This document shows, in pieces, positions 22,776-30,998 of a DNA stretch of 49,738 nt; positions within the stretch are counted from its first letter, which is position 1, and each line of letters begins with the position of its first letter. A program made the position numbers and the translations under genes. Source of the DNA: Clostridiales bacterium (lineage in GTDB: Bacteria; Bacillota; Clostridia; Christensenellales; CAG-138); NCBI GenBank assembly GCA_015056105.1, contig SVGX01000004.1, forward strand, positions 1 to 49,738. The letters run 5' to 3'. Below the pieces are notes generated by a model. It was not told the origin of the DNA, did not search any database, and saw only the letters and a program-made list of their open reading frames with translations.

Positions 22776-23339
22776 TTAAGGATCCACCCGGAATGTATAC
22801 TGCGCCGTACCGAGATCATACACCGCATCGATCACATACAGGCAGGGGAGATCTTCCTCCGCAATATAAAGGCTGACGCTTTCCCCTACATCGCGGATCA
22901 CAGCGGGAACGCCTTCGCCATAGCTGCCGGAGAGACATTCCTCTTCGCTGTAGCGGCGGAGTGTGAAGCTTTCAAGGGTGTGGTAAAAGCTGAAGGTGAT
23001 TTTCCCTTCCGTTTTTCCCGCTTCGATGCGGGCAAGCCATTCTTCATTGAAGGAGGCGGCGGGATGGTCTCCGCAGGCGATGGCGGAGGCGGATGTCTCA
23101 TCATCCACCGGGTATTCCCATTCATAGGCGCCAAGGGTTGCATAGGTGCAGCTTGCCACTTCGCCGTAAACGGTGGCAAGGCCAACATTGGGCGGTGACG
23201 GCAGCGGATCGGCACTGCCTGCCCAGGCGATCTCCGCCGTGGCTTCCGTTGTTGTTTCCGCTGCCGGACAGCTTTCTGTGTGCGCACAGGCGGAAAGGTA
23301 CAGCGGCAGAACGAGCAGCAGGGCAAGAAATCGTTTCAT
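22776..23339 (-). CDS. Predicted lipoprotein between dnaI-like and dnaD-like genes
   Basis: A 187-aa predicted lipoprotein. Signal MKRFLALLLVLPLYLSAC with the acylated Cys at 18, then a Thr/Ala linker (20-45), and a beta-rich domain with paired-looking Cys (ASCTYA, AIACGDH, EECLSG, DLPCLYV). No family recognised. GGGAGGT precedes ATG 23339; the frame is open to 23405 without signal. It separates the two replication genes. With the dnaD-like gene 62 nt upstream on the same strand, it may be read from that promoter. Confidence 0.75.
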   Translation of the reverse strand: MKRFLALLLVLPLYLSACAHTESCPAAETTTEATAEIAWAGSADPLPSPPNVGLATVYGEVASCTYATLGAYEWEYPVDDETSASAIACGDHPAASFNEEWLARIEAGKTEGKITFSFYHTLESFTLRRYSEEECLSGSYGEGVPAVIRDVGESVSLYIAEEDLPCLYVIDAVYDLGTAQYTFRVDP

Positions 23340-23401
23340 GAAGAGACCTCCCGAAAAGTCAGTGTTGCCAATAACACGGGCGAAGGAAGAAAAAGGTTGC
23401 G

Positions 23402-24598
23402 TCAATCTTCGAGAAGATCGATGCCGATGGCGGCAAGTTCCGCATCGGAATAGGTGCGTTTTTTGTGATTGTGCGCCTTTGCAAGGCCGCTCTTCTTTTC
23501 GATGCTCTGCCCCTTTTCTTCCTTCTGTTTAAAGGTTTCCGCCTGCGCCACGGTGGCAACGCCCGCATCGTGCCAGGCGGTGAGAAGCTTTTTGATATTC
23601 CCGAAGGGCTGGGAAGATTCCCGGGAAAGATCCGCGGCATAAAGGATGAGCTCCGCGCTCATATGCCATGTTTCGTGCCATGTCTCGATTTGTTCTCGCT
23701 GGGAAAGGGTGGGGGTGCGTTTAAGCCCTGCCCGGGCGAACACCATGCGCGCAAGCTCTTCGGAAGCATCCCGGGCTTTTCTGAGCGCCGCGGCGGCTTC
23801 TTCCGTAATGACGCCGTTCATGCGGTATGTGGCGAGGATGGAATCAAGGTATTTGAAGCTGGGCTGGGCGCTCGATGTGGCATCGGCACAGGCATCGAGG
23901 ATGACGGATTCATCAAAACCCCATTCTTCCACCCACTTGGCGTAAAGGGCAAGCTCATCTTCCGTGGCGGCGCGGCTGCGCTTCCACCGCTGCAGGATGC
24001 GCTGTGCGCCGGCGCAGCGCTGCCGCTCCCGCGCAAAAAAGCGCTCCGCTTCCTCTGCGGTAACGACACCCGCGTTGGCAAGGCGCTTTGCGGCGTTGTT
24101 GAGCTGCCACATCTTCGCCCGGGTGCCGTACCTTGCAAGGCATTCCCTGACGCAGAGCACGGCCGCCGCTTCCTCAAAGCGAAAGGTCTCGATCCAATCG
24201 TAGATCTCGGAAAGCTCATAGCCGGAGAACATCCTTGTGCCTGCCGCATCCTGCAGCGCCGCCACAAGGGAAGCGTATTTGCGGGGCGCATCAGCCGGGG
24301 GGGCACCTGCGGCGCCCACGGGCAGGTATTCGACGGTAAGGGGATCTTCCGCCGCTACGTGGACAAGGCCCGCCGTCTGCCAATAGGCGAAAGCTTTTGC
24401 GACAGCTGCCGCATCCACGCCGAGGATGCCGCCAATATCGAGCGATGCCGCTTCCTTGCCGGGCACGGCGGAAAGCATGAGACCGAGAAGATAGACCTTC
24501 ACATGGCCTTCCGGGGCTTTCGGCATATGCTCCGTCAAAAAGATATTGCTGACGGCGGTAACATCAAGAAGCGGGGCGCGCTTGAGAAAAACGGACAT
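23402..24598 (-). CDS. DnaD-domain replication initiation protein
   Basis: A 398-aa protein of the DnaD/DnaB_2 type. The N-terminal winged-helix part (1-100) begins MSVFLKRAPLLDVTAVSNIF. Two DnaB_2 domains follow: FSGYELSEIYDWIETFRFEE near 140, and RAATEDELALYAKWVEEWGF near 235 with YLDSILATYRMNGV. A third degenerate one lies near 320-360 (SQPFGNIKKLLTAWHDAGV). The tail is basic (KAHNHKKRTYSD) and may bind DNA. It would work with the helicase loader during primosome assembly. AAGGGAGC precedes ATG 24598. It is divergent from the M1 peptidase gene. Confidence 0.85.
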   Translation of the reverse strand: MSVFLKRAPLLDVTAVSNIFLTEHMPKAPEGHVKVYLLGLMLSAVPGKEAASLDIGGILGVDAAAVAKAFAYWQTAGLVHVAAEDPLTVEYLPVGAAGAPPADAPRKYASLVAALQDAAGTRMFSGYELSEIYDWIETFRFEEAAAVLCVRECLARYGTRAKMWQLNNAAKRLANAGVVTAEEAERFFARERQRCAGAQRILQRWKRSRAATEDELALYAKWVEEWGFDESVILDACADATSSAQPSFKYLDSILATYRMNGVITEEAAAALRKARDASEELARMVFARAGLKRTPTLSQREQIETWHETWHMSAELILYAADLSRESSQPFGNIKKLLTAWHDAGVATVAQAETFKQKEEKGQSIEKKSGLAKAHNHKKRTYSDAELAAIGIDLLED

Positions 24599-24685
24599 AG
24601 GTTTTGCTCCCTTAACATGATTCTTCAAAAGGTGTGTTTCCATTATAAAGGGCAAAGGCCCGTTGCGCAATGCGATAAAAGTTCA

Positions 24686-24715
24686 TTGTTTGCTCATATC
24701 TTCGCATGGTATACT
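24686..24715 (+). promoter_or_regulatory. Promoter for the M1 peptidase, predicting a leaderless mRNA
   Basis: TTGTTT (24686-24691), 18-nt spacer, TATACT (24710-24715) with TGG making an extended -10. The first ATG at 24722 lies 7 nt after the hexamer, where transcription should begin, and no Shine-Dalgarno sequence is present. Confidence 0.6.
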
Positions 24716-24721
24716 GTAACC

Positions 24722-26227
24722 ATGAATATGAAAAAACGGCTGCATTCAAACTATCTTCTTTTGACACTTGCGGTGCTTGCGCTTGCGGCGGCGCTTCTTT
24801 TCCATGGGCGCAGCAGCCTTGCGGAGGAACGGCTTTGGGGCGTGATGGAGGAGGGCGGCACGCCGGAAGCGACCCCGGCGCCGGATTATGCTCCCATACC
24901 CGCCGCTTCCGCTTCCCGAGGCGAGCATGCGGAAAATCTTTACGAGGCAGAGCTGAAGGTGGACAGGGCCGGAAAACGCCTTGAAGGAAAGCTGCGCCTT
25001 ACCTATACGAACCGCACGGCAGATGTGCTGTATGTCATCAAGCTCAGGCTCCACGCCAACGATGCTGCCCCCGGCTCGCTTAAAATCAAGAGTGTTGCCG
25101 TGAATGGGGAACGCTCCTATTACACCCTTGACGGGGAAAAGGAAAGCATGCTTACGGTGCCGCTGCCCCTTGAGATCAAAAACGGGGAAGAGGCGGAAGT
25201 GTTTTTGACCTTTGACCTTGTATTCCCCGAGACCGGCGACCGTTTCGGCATCAACGATACCGGCGTGATGCTCGGCAACTTCCTGCCCATCGCGGCGGTC
25301 TACGAGGACGGCGCCTGGCGAAACGACCGCTATATTTCGGAGGGCGATGCTTTTTACAGCGAAACGGCGGATTACAGGATCGTGCTCACCTATCCGGATG
25401 ACCATACCGTTGCCCATACCGGCCGCCGGATAGAAGAAAGCCGGGATAACGTTTACGAAAGAAGCTGCTATATCACCGCTGCGCGGGCACGGGATTTCGC
25501 TCTTGCGCTGATCCCGGAAGGAAAGAAGGCCGAAGCGCCTGCCCTCGGCGGCAGGGTGACCGTGCATGCGGTGACGGCGTCCGAATCCAGCGCCGCTTTC
25601 GCGGCGGAGACCGCTGCAAAGGCCATCGACTTTTTCAGCGCAAAGATCGGCCTTTACCCCTATACGGACTTTTCCCTTGTGCCCTTTGACCGCACCGGCG
25701 GCATGGAATATCCCGGTCTTGTGATGATCGCCTCGCGTTACTTGCGGGAAAGCTACCGGGAAATGGGAGAGCTCGTCATCTTCCACGAGGCGGCGCACCA
25801 GTGGTTCTACGCCCTTGTGGGCAGCGACCAGATCAACGACCCGTGGCTGGATGAATCGCTGGTGGAATTCCTCGGCTTCCGCTGCTATGCGGATGTGCAC
25901 GGGGAGGAAGCGGCGGAAGAGCTCTGGCAGGAGCGCTTTGCGGATTACCGCAGTACGCCGCGCACATCCCGCCTTGATGCGGACCTGTATGCCTTTGAGC
26001 AAGAGGGCTACTTCATGACCGTCTATGCCCACGGTGCTGCCCTTTACAAGGCTCTTTATGAGGAACTGGGGGCGGATACCTTCTACGGTGCGCTGCGCAT
26101 TTACTTCGATGCCAACAGCTTTTCCGTTGCGGATATGGATGACCTGATCGCTGCCTTTGAGGAGGCATCGGGCAGAGATCTTACCGCCTGGTTTGAGGAG
26201 CGCATGGCGGCGGAGTATAGGTTTTAG
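24722..26227 (+). CDS. M1-family (gluzincin) metallopeptidase, membrane-anchored
   Basis: A 501-aa zinc aminopeptidase-like protein. An N-terminal membrane anchor or signal (LLLTLAVLALAAALLFHG, 11-28) is followed by a Pro/Ala linker and a beta-rich domain (65-225). The catalytic domain has HEAAH at 355-359 (catalytic Glu356) and the third ligand Glu378 in PWLDESLVEF. The M1 substrate motif GxMEN is altered to GGMEYP (326-331), so cleavage of free N-terminal residues may be changed. A helical C-terminal part ends at AAEYRF; the large ERAP-like domain is absent. Start: ATG 24722 or 24728, neither with a ribosome-binding site. Confidence 0.87.
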   Translation: MNMKKRLHSNYLLLTLAVLALAAALLFHGRSSLAEERLWGVMEEGGTPEATPAPDYAPIPAASASRGEHAENLYEAELKVDRAGKRLEGKLRLTYTNRTADVLYVIKLRLHANDAAPGSLKIKSVAVNGERSYYTLDGEKESMLTVPLPLEIKNGEEAEVFLTFDLVFPETGDRFGINDTGVMLGNFLPIAAVYEDGAWRNDRYISEGDAFYSETADYRIVLTYPDDHTVAHTGRRIEESRDNVYERSCYITAARARDFALALIPEGKKAEAPALGGRVTVHAVTASESSAAFAAETAAKAIDFFSAKIGLYPYTDFSLVPFDRTGGMEYPGLVMIASRYLRESYREMGELVIFHEAAHQWFYALVGSDQINDPWLDESLVEFLGFRCYADVHGEEAAEELWQERFADYRSTPRTSRLDADLYAFEQEGYFMTVYAHGAALYKALYEELGADTFYGALRIYFDANSFSVADMDDLIAAFEEASGRDLTAWFEERMAAEYRF

Positions 26228-26242
26228 GGAACAAGAAAGAAA

Positions 26243-26282
26243 AAACGACAGCCCTGCGGCACTTGCCGCAGGGCTGTTTTCT
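26243..26282. terminator. Bidirectional intrinsic terminator
   Basis: ACAGCCCTGCGGC / GCCGCAGGGCTGT perfect stem (26248-26276), AAGAAAAAACG on the left and TTTTC on the right. Ends the M1 peptidase gene and the convergent MATE gene. Confidence 0.88.
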
Positions 26283-26292
26283 GCTTTTTGGC

Positions 26293-27681
26293 TCACGCCG
26301 CCTTCTTTTTCCCCAGCAGCGAATAGCTTTCCCACTTGCCGAAAAGGAAGTAGAGAAGGCCCGGGATGGCGGTGCCGTAGGCCGCAAGGCCGTAGCCGAG
26401 GAAGAAGCCGAAGAGACCCTGACCGAACACCACGCCGATCAGGCAGCTCAAGGTGATGCGCAGCACCACGCTGTCGATGAGGGCAAATACGAGGCTGAGC
26501 TTTGAATTGCCCACGCCCGTGATGAAGCCGGAGGTGGCACGCATGAGCGCCATGGCGGGGAAGCTCCACACGAGGGCGGAGATGAACACCGGCGCCAGGG
26601 CAATGACCTCTTTGTCATCCGTAAAGAGGGCGAAAAGGTTTTGCCCCCAAATAAGGTAGATCACCGTAAAGACCGCATAGGCGATGACGGAGAACAGCAG
26701 GCACCAGTAAACGATCTTCTTGGTGCGGCCAAAATCCTTCGCACCGATGTTCTGGCCAATCATGGCGGAGGAGGAATAGGTGAGGCTGACGGTGGTCTTA
26801 TTGATGATATCGTCGATCTTGATGCCTGTGCCGAAGACCGCGCTTGCCACTACGCCGAAGGTGTTTACCATGCTGCTTACGAACATCATGGAGATGTTGA
26901 TGGCGCCGCTGCGAAGGGCGAAGGGCACGCCTACCTTCGTGAGGGTCTTGAGGATGTCCTTATCGGGCAGCAGGCTTTTGAGCTTGAAATCAAAGCCGAA
27001 GGAATCCTTATGCCTGAAGAGGAACACGAGGGCGAACAGGAAGGAGATCGCTTGCCCCATGATGGTGGCAAGGGCTGCGCCCGCCACGCTCCAGCCGAGC
27101 ACCGGCACGAAGAGAAGGTCAAGGATGAGGTTCGCCACGGAGGCGATCAGAATGAAAAGAAGCGGGTGTTTTGAATCGCCCATGCCCCGGAGCACCGCAG
27201 AAACGGTGTTGTAGCCATAGGTGAAGATGAGACCGATGGTGGAGATGAGGGCATAATCCACCGCCATGTCATAGGCTTCCTTCGGGGTGTTGAGAAGGTC
27301 GAGAACGCCCCGGTGGGAAAGAAGGCTCACGCCCATCATCAGAAGGCAGATGCCCACGACGCTCGTGAACAGCGTGCCGATGGTGCGGTTGAGCTCATCC
27401 TTTCTGCCGGCGCCGATGAGCTGGGAGATATATACCTGCCCGCCGGAAGCAAAGCCCACGCAGAGCATGGTAAGAAAGTTGCAAAGCTGGCTTGCTGTGG
27501 AAACAGCGCTAAGGCCGCTTGAACCCACAAATCTGCCCACCACCGCCATATCCACAAGGGAATAGACAAGCTGCAGCACATTGGAAAGAATAAAGGGAAC
27601 GGAAAAGCGAAGCAGCTGCTTCGGGATGCTGCCCACGGTAAAATCCCGGATGATGGCTGCGCTCCTGGTTTTGTCCGACAA
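26293..27681 (-). CDS. MATE-family efflux transporter
   Basis: A 462-aa transporter with about 12 membrane helices of the NorM/DinF-like MATE family, exporting drugs or metabolites using a sodium or proton gradient. Seen: FSVPFILSNVLQLVYSLVDM, VVGRFVGSSGLSAVSTASQL at the start of each half, and the second-half counterpart GVPFALRSGAINISMMFVSS. Start: TTG 27681, 7 nt after GGGGAGG; the TTG at 27699 lies upstream of that site and would be unsupported. A perfect inverted repeat lies in its leader. Substrate unknown. A second MATE protein is encoded at 31171-32544. Confidence 0.9.
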   Translation of the reverse strand: MSDKTRSAAIIRDFTVGSIPKQLLRFSVPFILSNVLQLVYSLVDMAVVGRFVGSSGLSAVSTASQLCNFLTMLCVGFASGGQVYISQLIGAGRKDELNRTIGTLFTSVVGICLLMMGVSLLSHRGVLDLLNTPKEAYDMAVDYALISTIGLIFTYGYNTVSAVLRGMGDSKHPLLFILIASVANLILDLLFVPVLGWSVAGAALATIMGQAISFLFALVFLFRHKDSFGFDFKLKSLLPDKDILKTLTKVGVPFALRSGAINISMMFVSSMVNTFGVVASAVFGTGIKIDDIINKTTVSLTYSSSAMIGQNIGAKDFGRTKKIVYWCLLFSVIAYAVFTVIYLIWGQNLFALFTDDKEVIALAPVFISALVWSFPAMALMRATSGFITGVGNSKLSLVFALIDSVVLRITLSCLIGVVFGQGLFGFFLGYGLAAYGTAIPGLLYFLFGKWESYSLLGKKKAA

Positions 27682-27706
27682 AAAAAGACCTCCCCGCAAC
27701 GAAATA

Positions 27707-27738
27707 GGGCAGATGCGCCTTTGCGGCTGTATCTGCCC
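27707..27738 (-). other. Inverted repeat upstream of the MATE gene
   Basis: GGGCAGAT / ATCTGCCC, perfect 8-bp arms 16 nt apart, 26 nt before the start codon and ahead of the ribosome-binding site. May be an operator for a transporter regulator or an mRNA leader hairpin; no U-run follows. Confidence 0.45.
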
Positions 27739-27781
27739 TGTTATGGTATCATATTTTGGTGAAAAAAGATATATTTTTGCT

Positions 27782-28351
27782 TTATCCGATCACGCCAAGG
27801 TGCTCGAGCAGGATCTTGAGCCCCATCAAAATCAGCACGACGCCGCCAAAGAGCTCTGCCCAGCTTTTGTACTTTGCGCCGAATACGTTGCCAAGCTTTA
27901 CGCCCACGCAGGAAAGGGCAAATGTGATCACGCCGATAAAGCTCACCGCCGGCAGGATATCGACGCTCAAAAATGCGAAGGTGACGCCCACCGCAAGGGC
28001 ATCGATGCTGGTGGCAACGGCAAGGGGGAACATGGCTTTCGGTGAGAAGGAAGCATCCATGGGATCATCATCGCAGTCACAGCCGCGGGATTCCCGAATC
28101 ATATTGCCGCCGATGAGGCCCAACAGCACGAAGGCGATCCAGTGATCCACCGCCTTGATGAGCCCCTCGAATTTCACACCGAGAAGATAGCCGATCAGCG
28201 GCATCAGCGCCTGAAACAGGCCGAACCAAAGGCCCGTTGTGAGCATATGGCGCGGCTGTACCCTGCGCACGGAAAGACCCTTGCAGACGGCGACCGCAAA
28301 GGCATCCATGGAAAGGCCCACGGCGATCACGAAAAGTTCCCAAAGCTCCAT
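27782..28351 (-). CDS. mntP: Manganese efflux pump MntP
   Basis: A 189-aa membrane protein with six helices that exports Mn2+. The family duplicates its core: first half [20 protein letters not shown] (Asp16) and second half [20 protein letters not shown] both show the S-x-D-A-x-A-V motif essential for transport. The central loop is Cys/Asp-rich ([12 protein letters not shown]), which may bind metal. ATG 28351 is preferred by alignment with the family; GGGGGAT lies upstream and the frame extends 10 codons further. The yybP-ykoY manganese riboswitch directly upstream supports both function and regulation. Confidence 0.95.
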   Translation of the reverse strand: MELWELFVIAVGLSMDAFAVAVCKGLSVRRVQPRHMLTTGLWFGLFQALMPLIGYLLGVKFEGLIKAVDHWIAFVLLGLIGGNMIRESRGCDCDDDPMDASFSPKAMFPLAVATSIDALAVGVTFAFLSVDILPAVSFIGVITFALSCVGVKLGNVFGAKYKSWAELFGGVVLILMGLKILLEHLGVIG

Positions 28352-28379
28352 AAAGATGATCCCCCAAAGTGGTTTGTGC

Positions 28380-28508
28380 AAAAAAAGAGACCCATCTGCG
28401 CCTTTTGTGAAGTACAGATAAGTCTCACCGTTTCATTCAAAGCCGGGAAGCAAAGGCTTCCGGTGTGTCGGCTTTGCCGCGCATGTCATGCGCCGGCTAC
28501 TCCCTTAA
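28380..28508 (-). ncRNA. yybP-ykoY manganese riboswitch with terminator
   Basis: On the minus strand the leader begins TTAAGGGAGTAGCC. It continues with a stem GCGCATGACATGCGC and a long CCGGAAGCCTTTGCTTCCCGG arm, then TGAAACGGTGAGAC. The 3' part GAGACTTATCTG pairs perfectly (12 bp, two G-U) with CAGATGGGTCTC and is followed by seven U residues. The CTTAT segment also pairs with the 5' TAAG of helix P1, so Mn2+ binding that stabilises P1 would prevent termination and switch mntP on. This is the standard mechanism for the class. Confidence 0.92.
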
Positions 28509-28515
28509 CTAATTT

Positions 28516-28545
28516 ATTTTATCACGGATACGGTGGGAGCGTCAA
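28516..28545 (-). promoter_or_regulatory. Promoter for the riboswitch-mntP transcript
   Basis: On the minus strand: TTGACG (28545-28540), 18-nt spacer, TAAAAT (28521-28516). The -35 overlaps the stop codon of the upstream lipoprotein gene. Confidence 0.75.
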
Positions 28546-28910
28546 CCGGGAACCGCCCTGAGCGTGCCGGTTTCATCGGTTTCGAGCAGGATGCGGACAG
28601 GCCCCTGCGAGAAATCGCAGGCAAAGGTTTCTTCAAACAGCGGCCGGCCCATATCTGCTCCCGCACCGCCGTACGCGGAAAGGGTGAACTCCGTTTCTTT
28701 TTCCGGCAGGGAAAAAAGAAAACATTCGTTCTCTTCAAGGGCGGAATTGTTCGCATTCTGGGCAACGGCAGTCTCGTGTTCCCGGGAAACGGCAAGGGAG
28801 AAAATGCCCTTCACATTGCCGATCTCCACGGTGAGGTTGCTCTGCACGGGACTTTTTGCCGCGCAGGCGGAAAGAAGCAGCGGCAAAAGAAGAAGGAAAA
28901 GCCGTTTCAT
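28542..28910 (-). CDS. Small predicted lipoprotein, last gene of the DUF2975 operon
   Basis: A 122-aa predicted lipoprotein: MKRLFLLLLPLLLSAC, acylated Cys at 16, then a short beta-rich domain (SNLTVEIGNVKGIFSLAVSR, ECFLFSLPEKETEFTLSAYG). No family recognised. GAGGT lies upstream of ATG 28910, 9 nt after the DUF4153 gene stop, so it is cotranscribed. No terminator hairpin is seen at its end; the mntP promoter overlaps its stop, so transcripts may run into the riboswitch. Confidence 0.75.
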   Translation of the reverse strand: MKRLFLLLLPLLLSACAAKSPVQSNLTVEIGNVKGIFSLAVSREHETAVAQNANNSALEENECFLFSLPEKETEFTLSAYGGAGADMGRPLFEETFACDFSQGPVRILLETDETGTLRAVPG

Positions 28911-28919
28911 GCGGGTACC

Positions 28920-30317
28920 TCACGGCAGGTCTTCGATGTCCACATCATAATAGATCTCCTCTTTCATGGGACTTTCAAGCAGCACCTTCTTCGCATCGGC
29001 GGAAAGCTGATAGCGAAGATAATTTGCATCGCTTTCGCGGAGGGTGCCTGTCTTTGCTGCTTCCGCCAGCACGCTTTTTGCGATGACGGCATCGATGTTG
29101 ATGGCGCTCAGGGCAAGGTACCAGAGGACGAGTGCCATCGCAAGGGTACGGATGAGCTTCAGCTTCGGCCGGTACAGCTTTCCCGCGAAAAGGCCGAGGG
29201 CGATGAGCAGGAAGCCCATGAACCAAAGGGAAAGGATGCGCTTGAAGGTAAGGCCGTAAGCGTCGATATACAGGATGAGGCGATAGAGCGCACTCACAAG
29301 CAGCAGCGCCGTTGCGGCGAGAAGCGCCAGCAGCATGGGGCGAAGGGCTTTGTGCTCCTTCGTAAAGGCTTGAAGGAGGGCAAACACCGTGAAGTTGATG
29401 CCCGCCACGGCGCAAAGCTCCCCGAAGCCCTGTACGGCGTATTCCGAATAGGTAAGTTCCTCCGGCAGCCCCGCAAGGCCTGTAAGATAGGAGAACTGGA
29501 ACGCTGCAAACACGCCGTAAAGCGCAAGAAGGACTGTAAGCACCGTTGCGGCGGTGAGCCCTTCGAGGGGCTTCGGATAGGGTGCATCCGAAATTCGGGG
29601 CTTTTTCCAGGTCATGGCATAGTAGAAGGAATAGAACACCACGGCGATGATGCAGGTGAAGATGAGCCGCGTCAGCGTGTCGCCGAAGGAGAGCCCATCA
29701 AGGAAACGACTGAGGTAGTAGGACATGGCCGCATCCGCGCGGATCAGCAGCAGTGCTGCCACCGCCGCTATGGGCAGCGCAGCAAGGATGCCGATGCGGA
29801 CGGCCTTTGTTTTTTCATCGGCTTTTCCTCTGGGGAACAGGGCGGCGATGGCACCGAAAAACCGCCCGATGCAAAGGAAGGGCGCACCGAACCAGCCCCG
29901 AAGGTAAAGGGCGATGTATTGCCCTTCCCGGCAGGCGGGGACATCAAAGGCAACATCCACCGCATGAAGCATGAGGATAAGAGGGATCACCAGCAGGTTG
30001 AGAAGGGAAGTTTCCGCTTGTCTGTATACCCCATAGCGCAGAAACAGCAGCGCTGCGGCGGCGAGCAGGAAAAGGGATGCGGGGTGCTTTGCCCTGTCCC
30101 GGTTAAACAGGCAGAAGCCTGCCGCATACACGCCCCAAAAAAGGGCATAGACGGGGATGAAACGGCGAAGTTCATGGGTCAGATAATCCGAATTTTCACC
30201 GAACCAGATCCAGCAGACGATGATGCCAAGGGCAAAAGCGAAGGCCAGCGCCAGCTTTTCCGGCAGGGTGTAAACGTGCTTTTCGGGCGGCGGCAAAGGC
30301 GTGCGGTTTTCTTCCAT
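28920..30317 (-). CDS. DUF4153/DUF4173-type polytopic membrane protein
   Basis: A 465-aa membrane protein with about ten to twelve helices, matching the DUF4153/DUF4173 pattern in the second half (FQFSYLTGLAGLPEELTYSE, YAVQGFGELCAVAGIN, LYRLILYIDAYGLTFKRILS) and a cytoplasmic C-terminal tail (SDANYLRYQLSADAKKVLLE). Function unknown in the literature I can recall. Its ATG overlaps the stop of the HTH gene by one base (TGATG), so translation is coupled. It is the third gene of a four-gene operon starting at 30994. Confidence 0.85.
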   Translation of the reverse strand: MEENRTPLPPPEKHVYTLPEKLALAFAFALGIIVCWIWFGENSDYLTHELRRFIPVYALFWGVYAAGFCLFNRDRAKHPASLFLLAAAALLFLRYGVYRQAETSLLNLLVIPLILMLHAVDVAFDVPACREGQYIALYLRGWFGAPFLCIGRFFGAIAALFPRGKADEKTKAVRIGILAALPIAAVAALLLIRADAAMSYYLSRFLDGLSFGDTLTRLIFTCIIAVVFYSFYYAMTWKKPRISDAPYPKPLEGLTAATVLTVLLALYGVFAAFQFSYLTGLAGLPEELTYSEYAVQGFGELCAVAGINFTVFALLQAFTKEHKALRPMLLALLAATALLLVSALYRLILYIDAYGLTFKRILSLWFMGFLLIALGLFAGKLYRPKLKLIRTLAMALVLWYLALSAINIDAVIAKSVLAEAAKTGTLRESDANYLRYQLSADAKKVLLESPMKEEIYYDVDIEDLP

Positions 30318-30532
30318 CAGGCTTCCTCCTCATCGGGAATGAATTCGAGAATATCGGCTACGGAGCAGGAAAGGATGCGGCAGAGGGCATCAAGGGTGGA
30401 AAAGCGGATGGCTTTGCCCTTGTTGGTTTTGAGTATGGAAAGGTTTGCCGGTGTGATGCCCAGCTTTTCCGCCAGCTCCAGAGAGGACATGCCCCGCTTT
30501 GCCAGCATGATATCAAGGTTGACGCGGATCAT
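30317..30532 (-). CDS. Small XRE/Cro-type HTH regulator (YozG-like)
   Basis: A 71-aa protein that is almost only a helix-turn-helix domain: MIRVNLDIMLAKRGMSSLEL, AEKLGITPANLSILKTNKGK, then RFSTLDALCRILSCSVADIL. This compact type often sits beside DUF2975 membrane proteins and is thought to regulate its own operon. AAGGAGG precedes ATG 30532, 12 nt after the DUF2975 gene. The perfect palindrome over the operon promoter (30999-31032) is its most likely target, which is inference. Confidence 0.88.
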   Translation of the reverse strand: MIRVNLDIMLAKRGMSSLELAEKLGITPANLSILKTNKGKAIRFSTLDALCRILSCSVADILEFIPDEEEA

Positions 30533-30544
30533 GGTGTTTCCTCC

Positions 30545-30994
30545 TTATATGGTTAGATCGTTTTCCGCCTTGTATTCGACAGCACGGCGAAATACCGCTG
30601 CCAGTACCAGCGCAAACATGCCCGCCAGCAGCATCACGATGGCACAGACCGCTGTCATGGGGGTGAAGCTTAAAAAGCAGCGGCCTACAAACAGTAAACC
30701 TGCCAGCTCTGCGGCGGCACCCATGCGGAGAAAGGCCTTTACGTTGCGCTCAAGGAAGGGATCATCGGTCACGGTGCGGAACACGAAGAAAAGCTCAAAA
30801 AGGATCCACAGTGCAAAGGCGGCGGCAAGGGTAAGGAATACCTTGAGCGTGGCAACGCTGCCCTCCCAGTAGCCTGCAAGAGCTTCGCCCCAGCGGCTGC
30901 CGGGGATATAAAAGAGCACAAGGCAGAACACGACGAACAGGATGAGTAGGATAAGCATGCCCTCGGTGATACGACAAAGGAGCTTGGTGGACAT
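30545..30994 (-). CDS. DUF2975 membrane protein
   Basis: A 149-aa membrane protein with four hydrophobic spans (GMLILLILFVVFCLVLFYIP, LKVFLTLAAAFALWILFELF, MGAAAELAGLLFVGRC, TAVCAIVMLLAGMFALVLAA) and the conserved RTVTDDPFLERNVKAFLRMG loop typical of DUF2975. It may sense membrane state or hold the small HTH protein encoded next, but no function is proven. GGAGG lies 10 nt before ATG 30994, inside the right arm of the palindrome. Confidence 0.85.
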   Translation of the reverse strand: MSTKLLCRITEGMLILLILFVVFCLVLFYIPGSRWGEALAGYWEGSVATLKVFLTLAAAFALWILFELFFVFRTVTDDPFLERNVKAFLRMGAAAELAGLLFVGRCFLSFTPMTAVCAIVMLLAGMFALVLAAVFRRAVEYKAENDLTI

Positions 30995-30998
30995 AAAA

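Noticed and set aside
28533..30872. 779-codon plus-strand frame opposite the DUF4153 operon
   Set aside because: Antisense image of the real genes, rich in charged repeats such as GEGE and DDG-type runs, no start signal.
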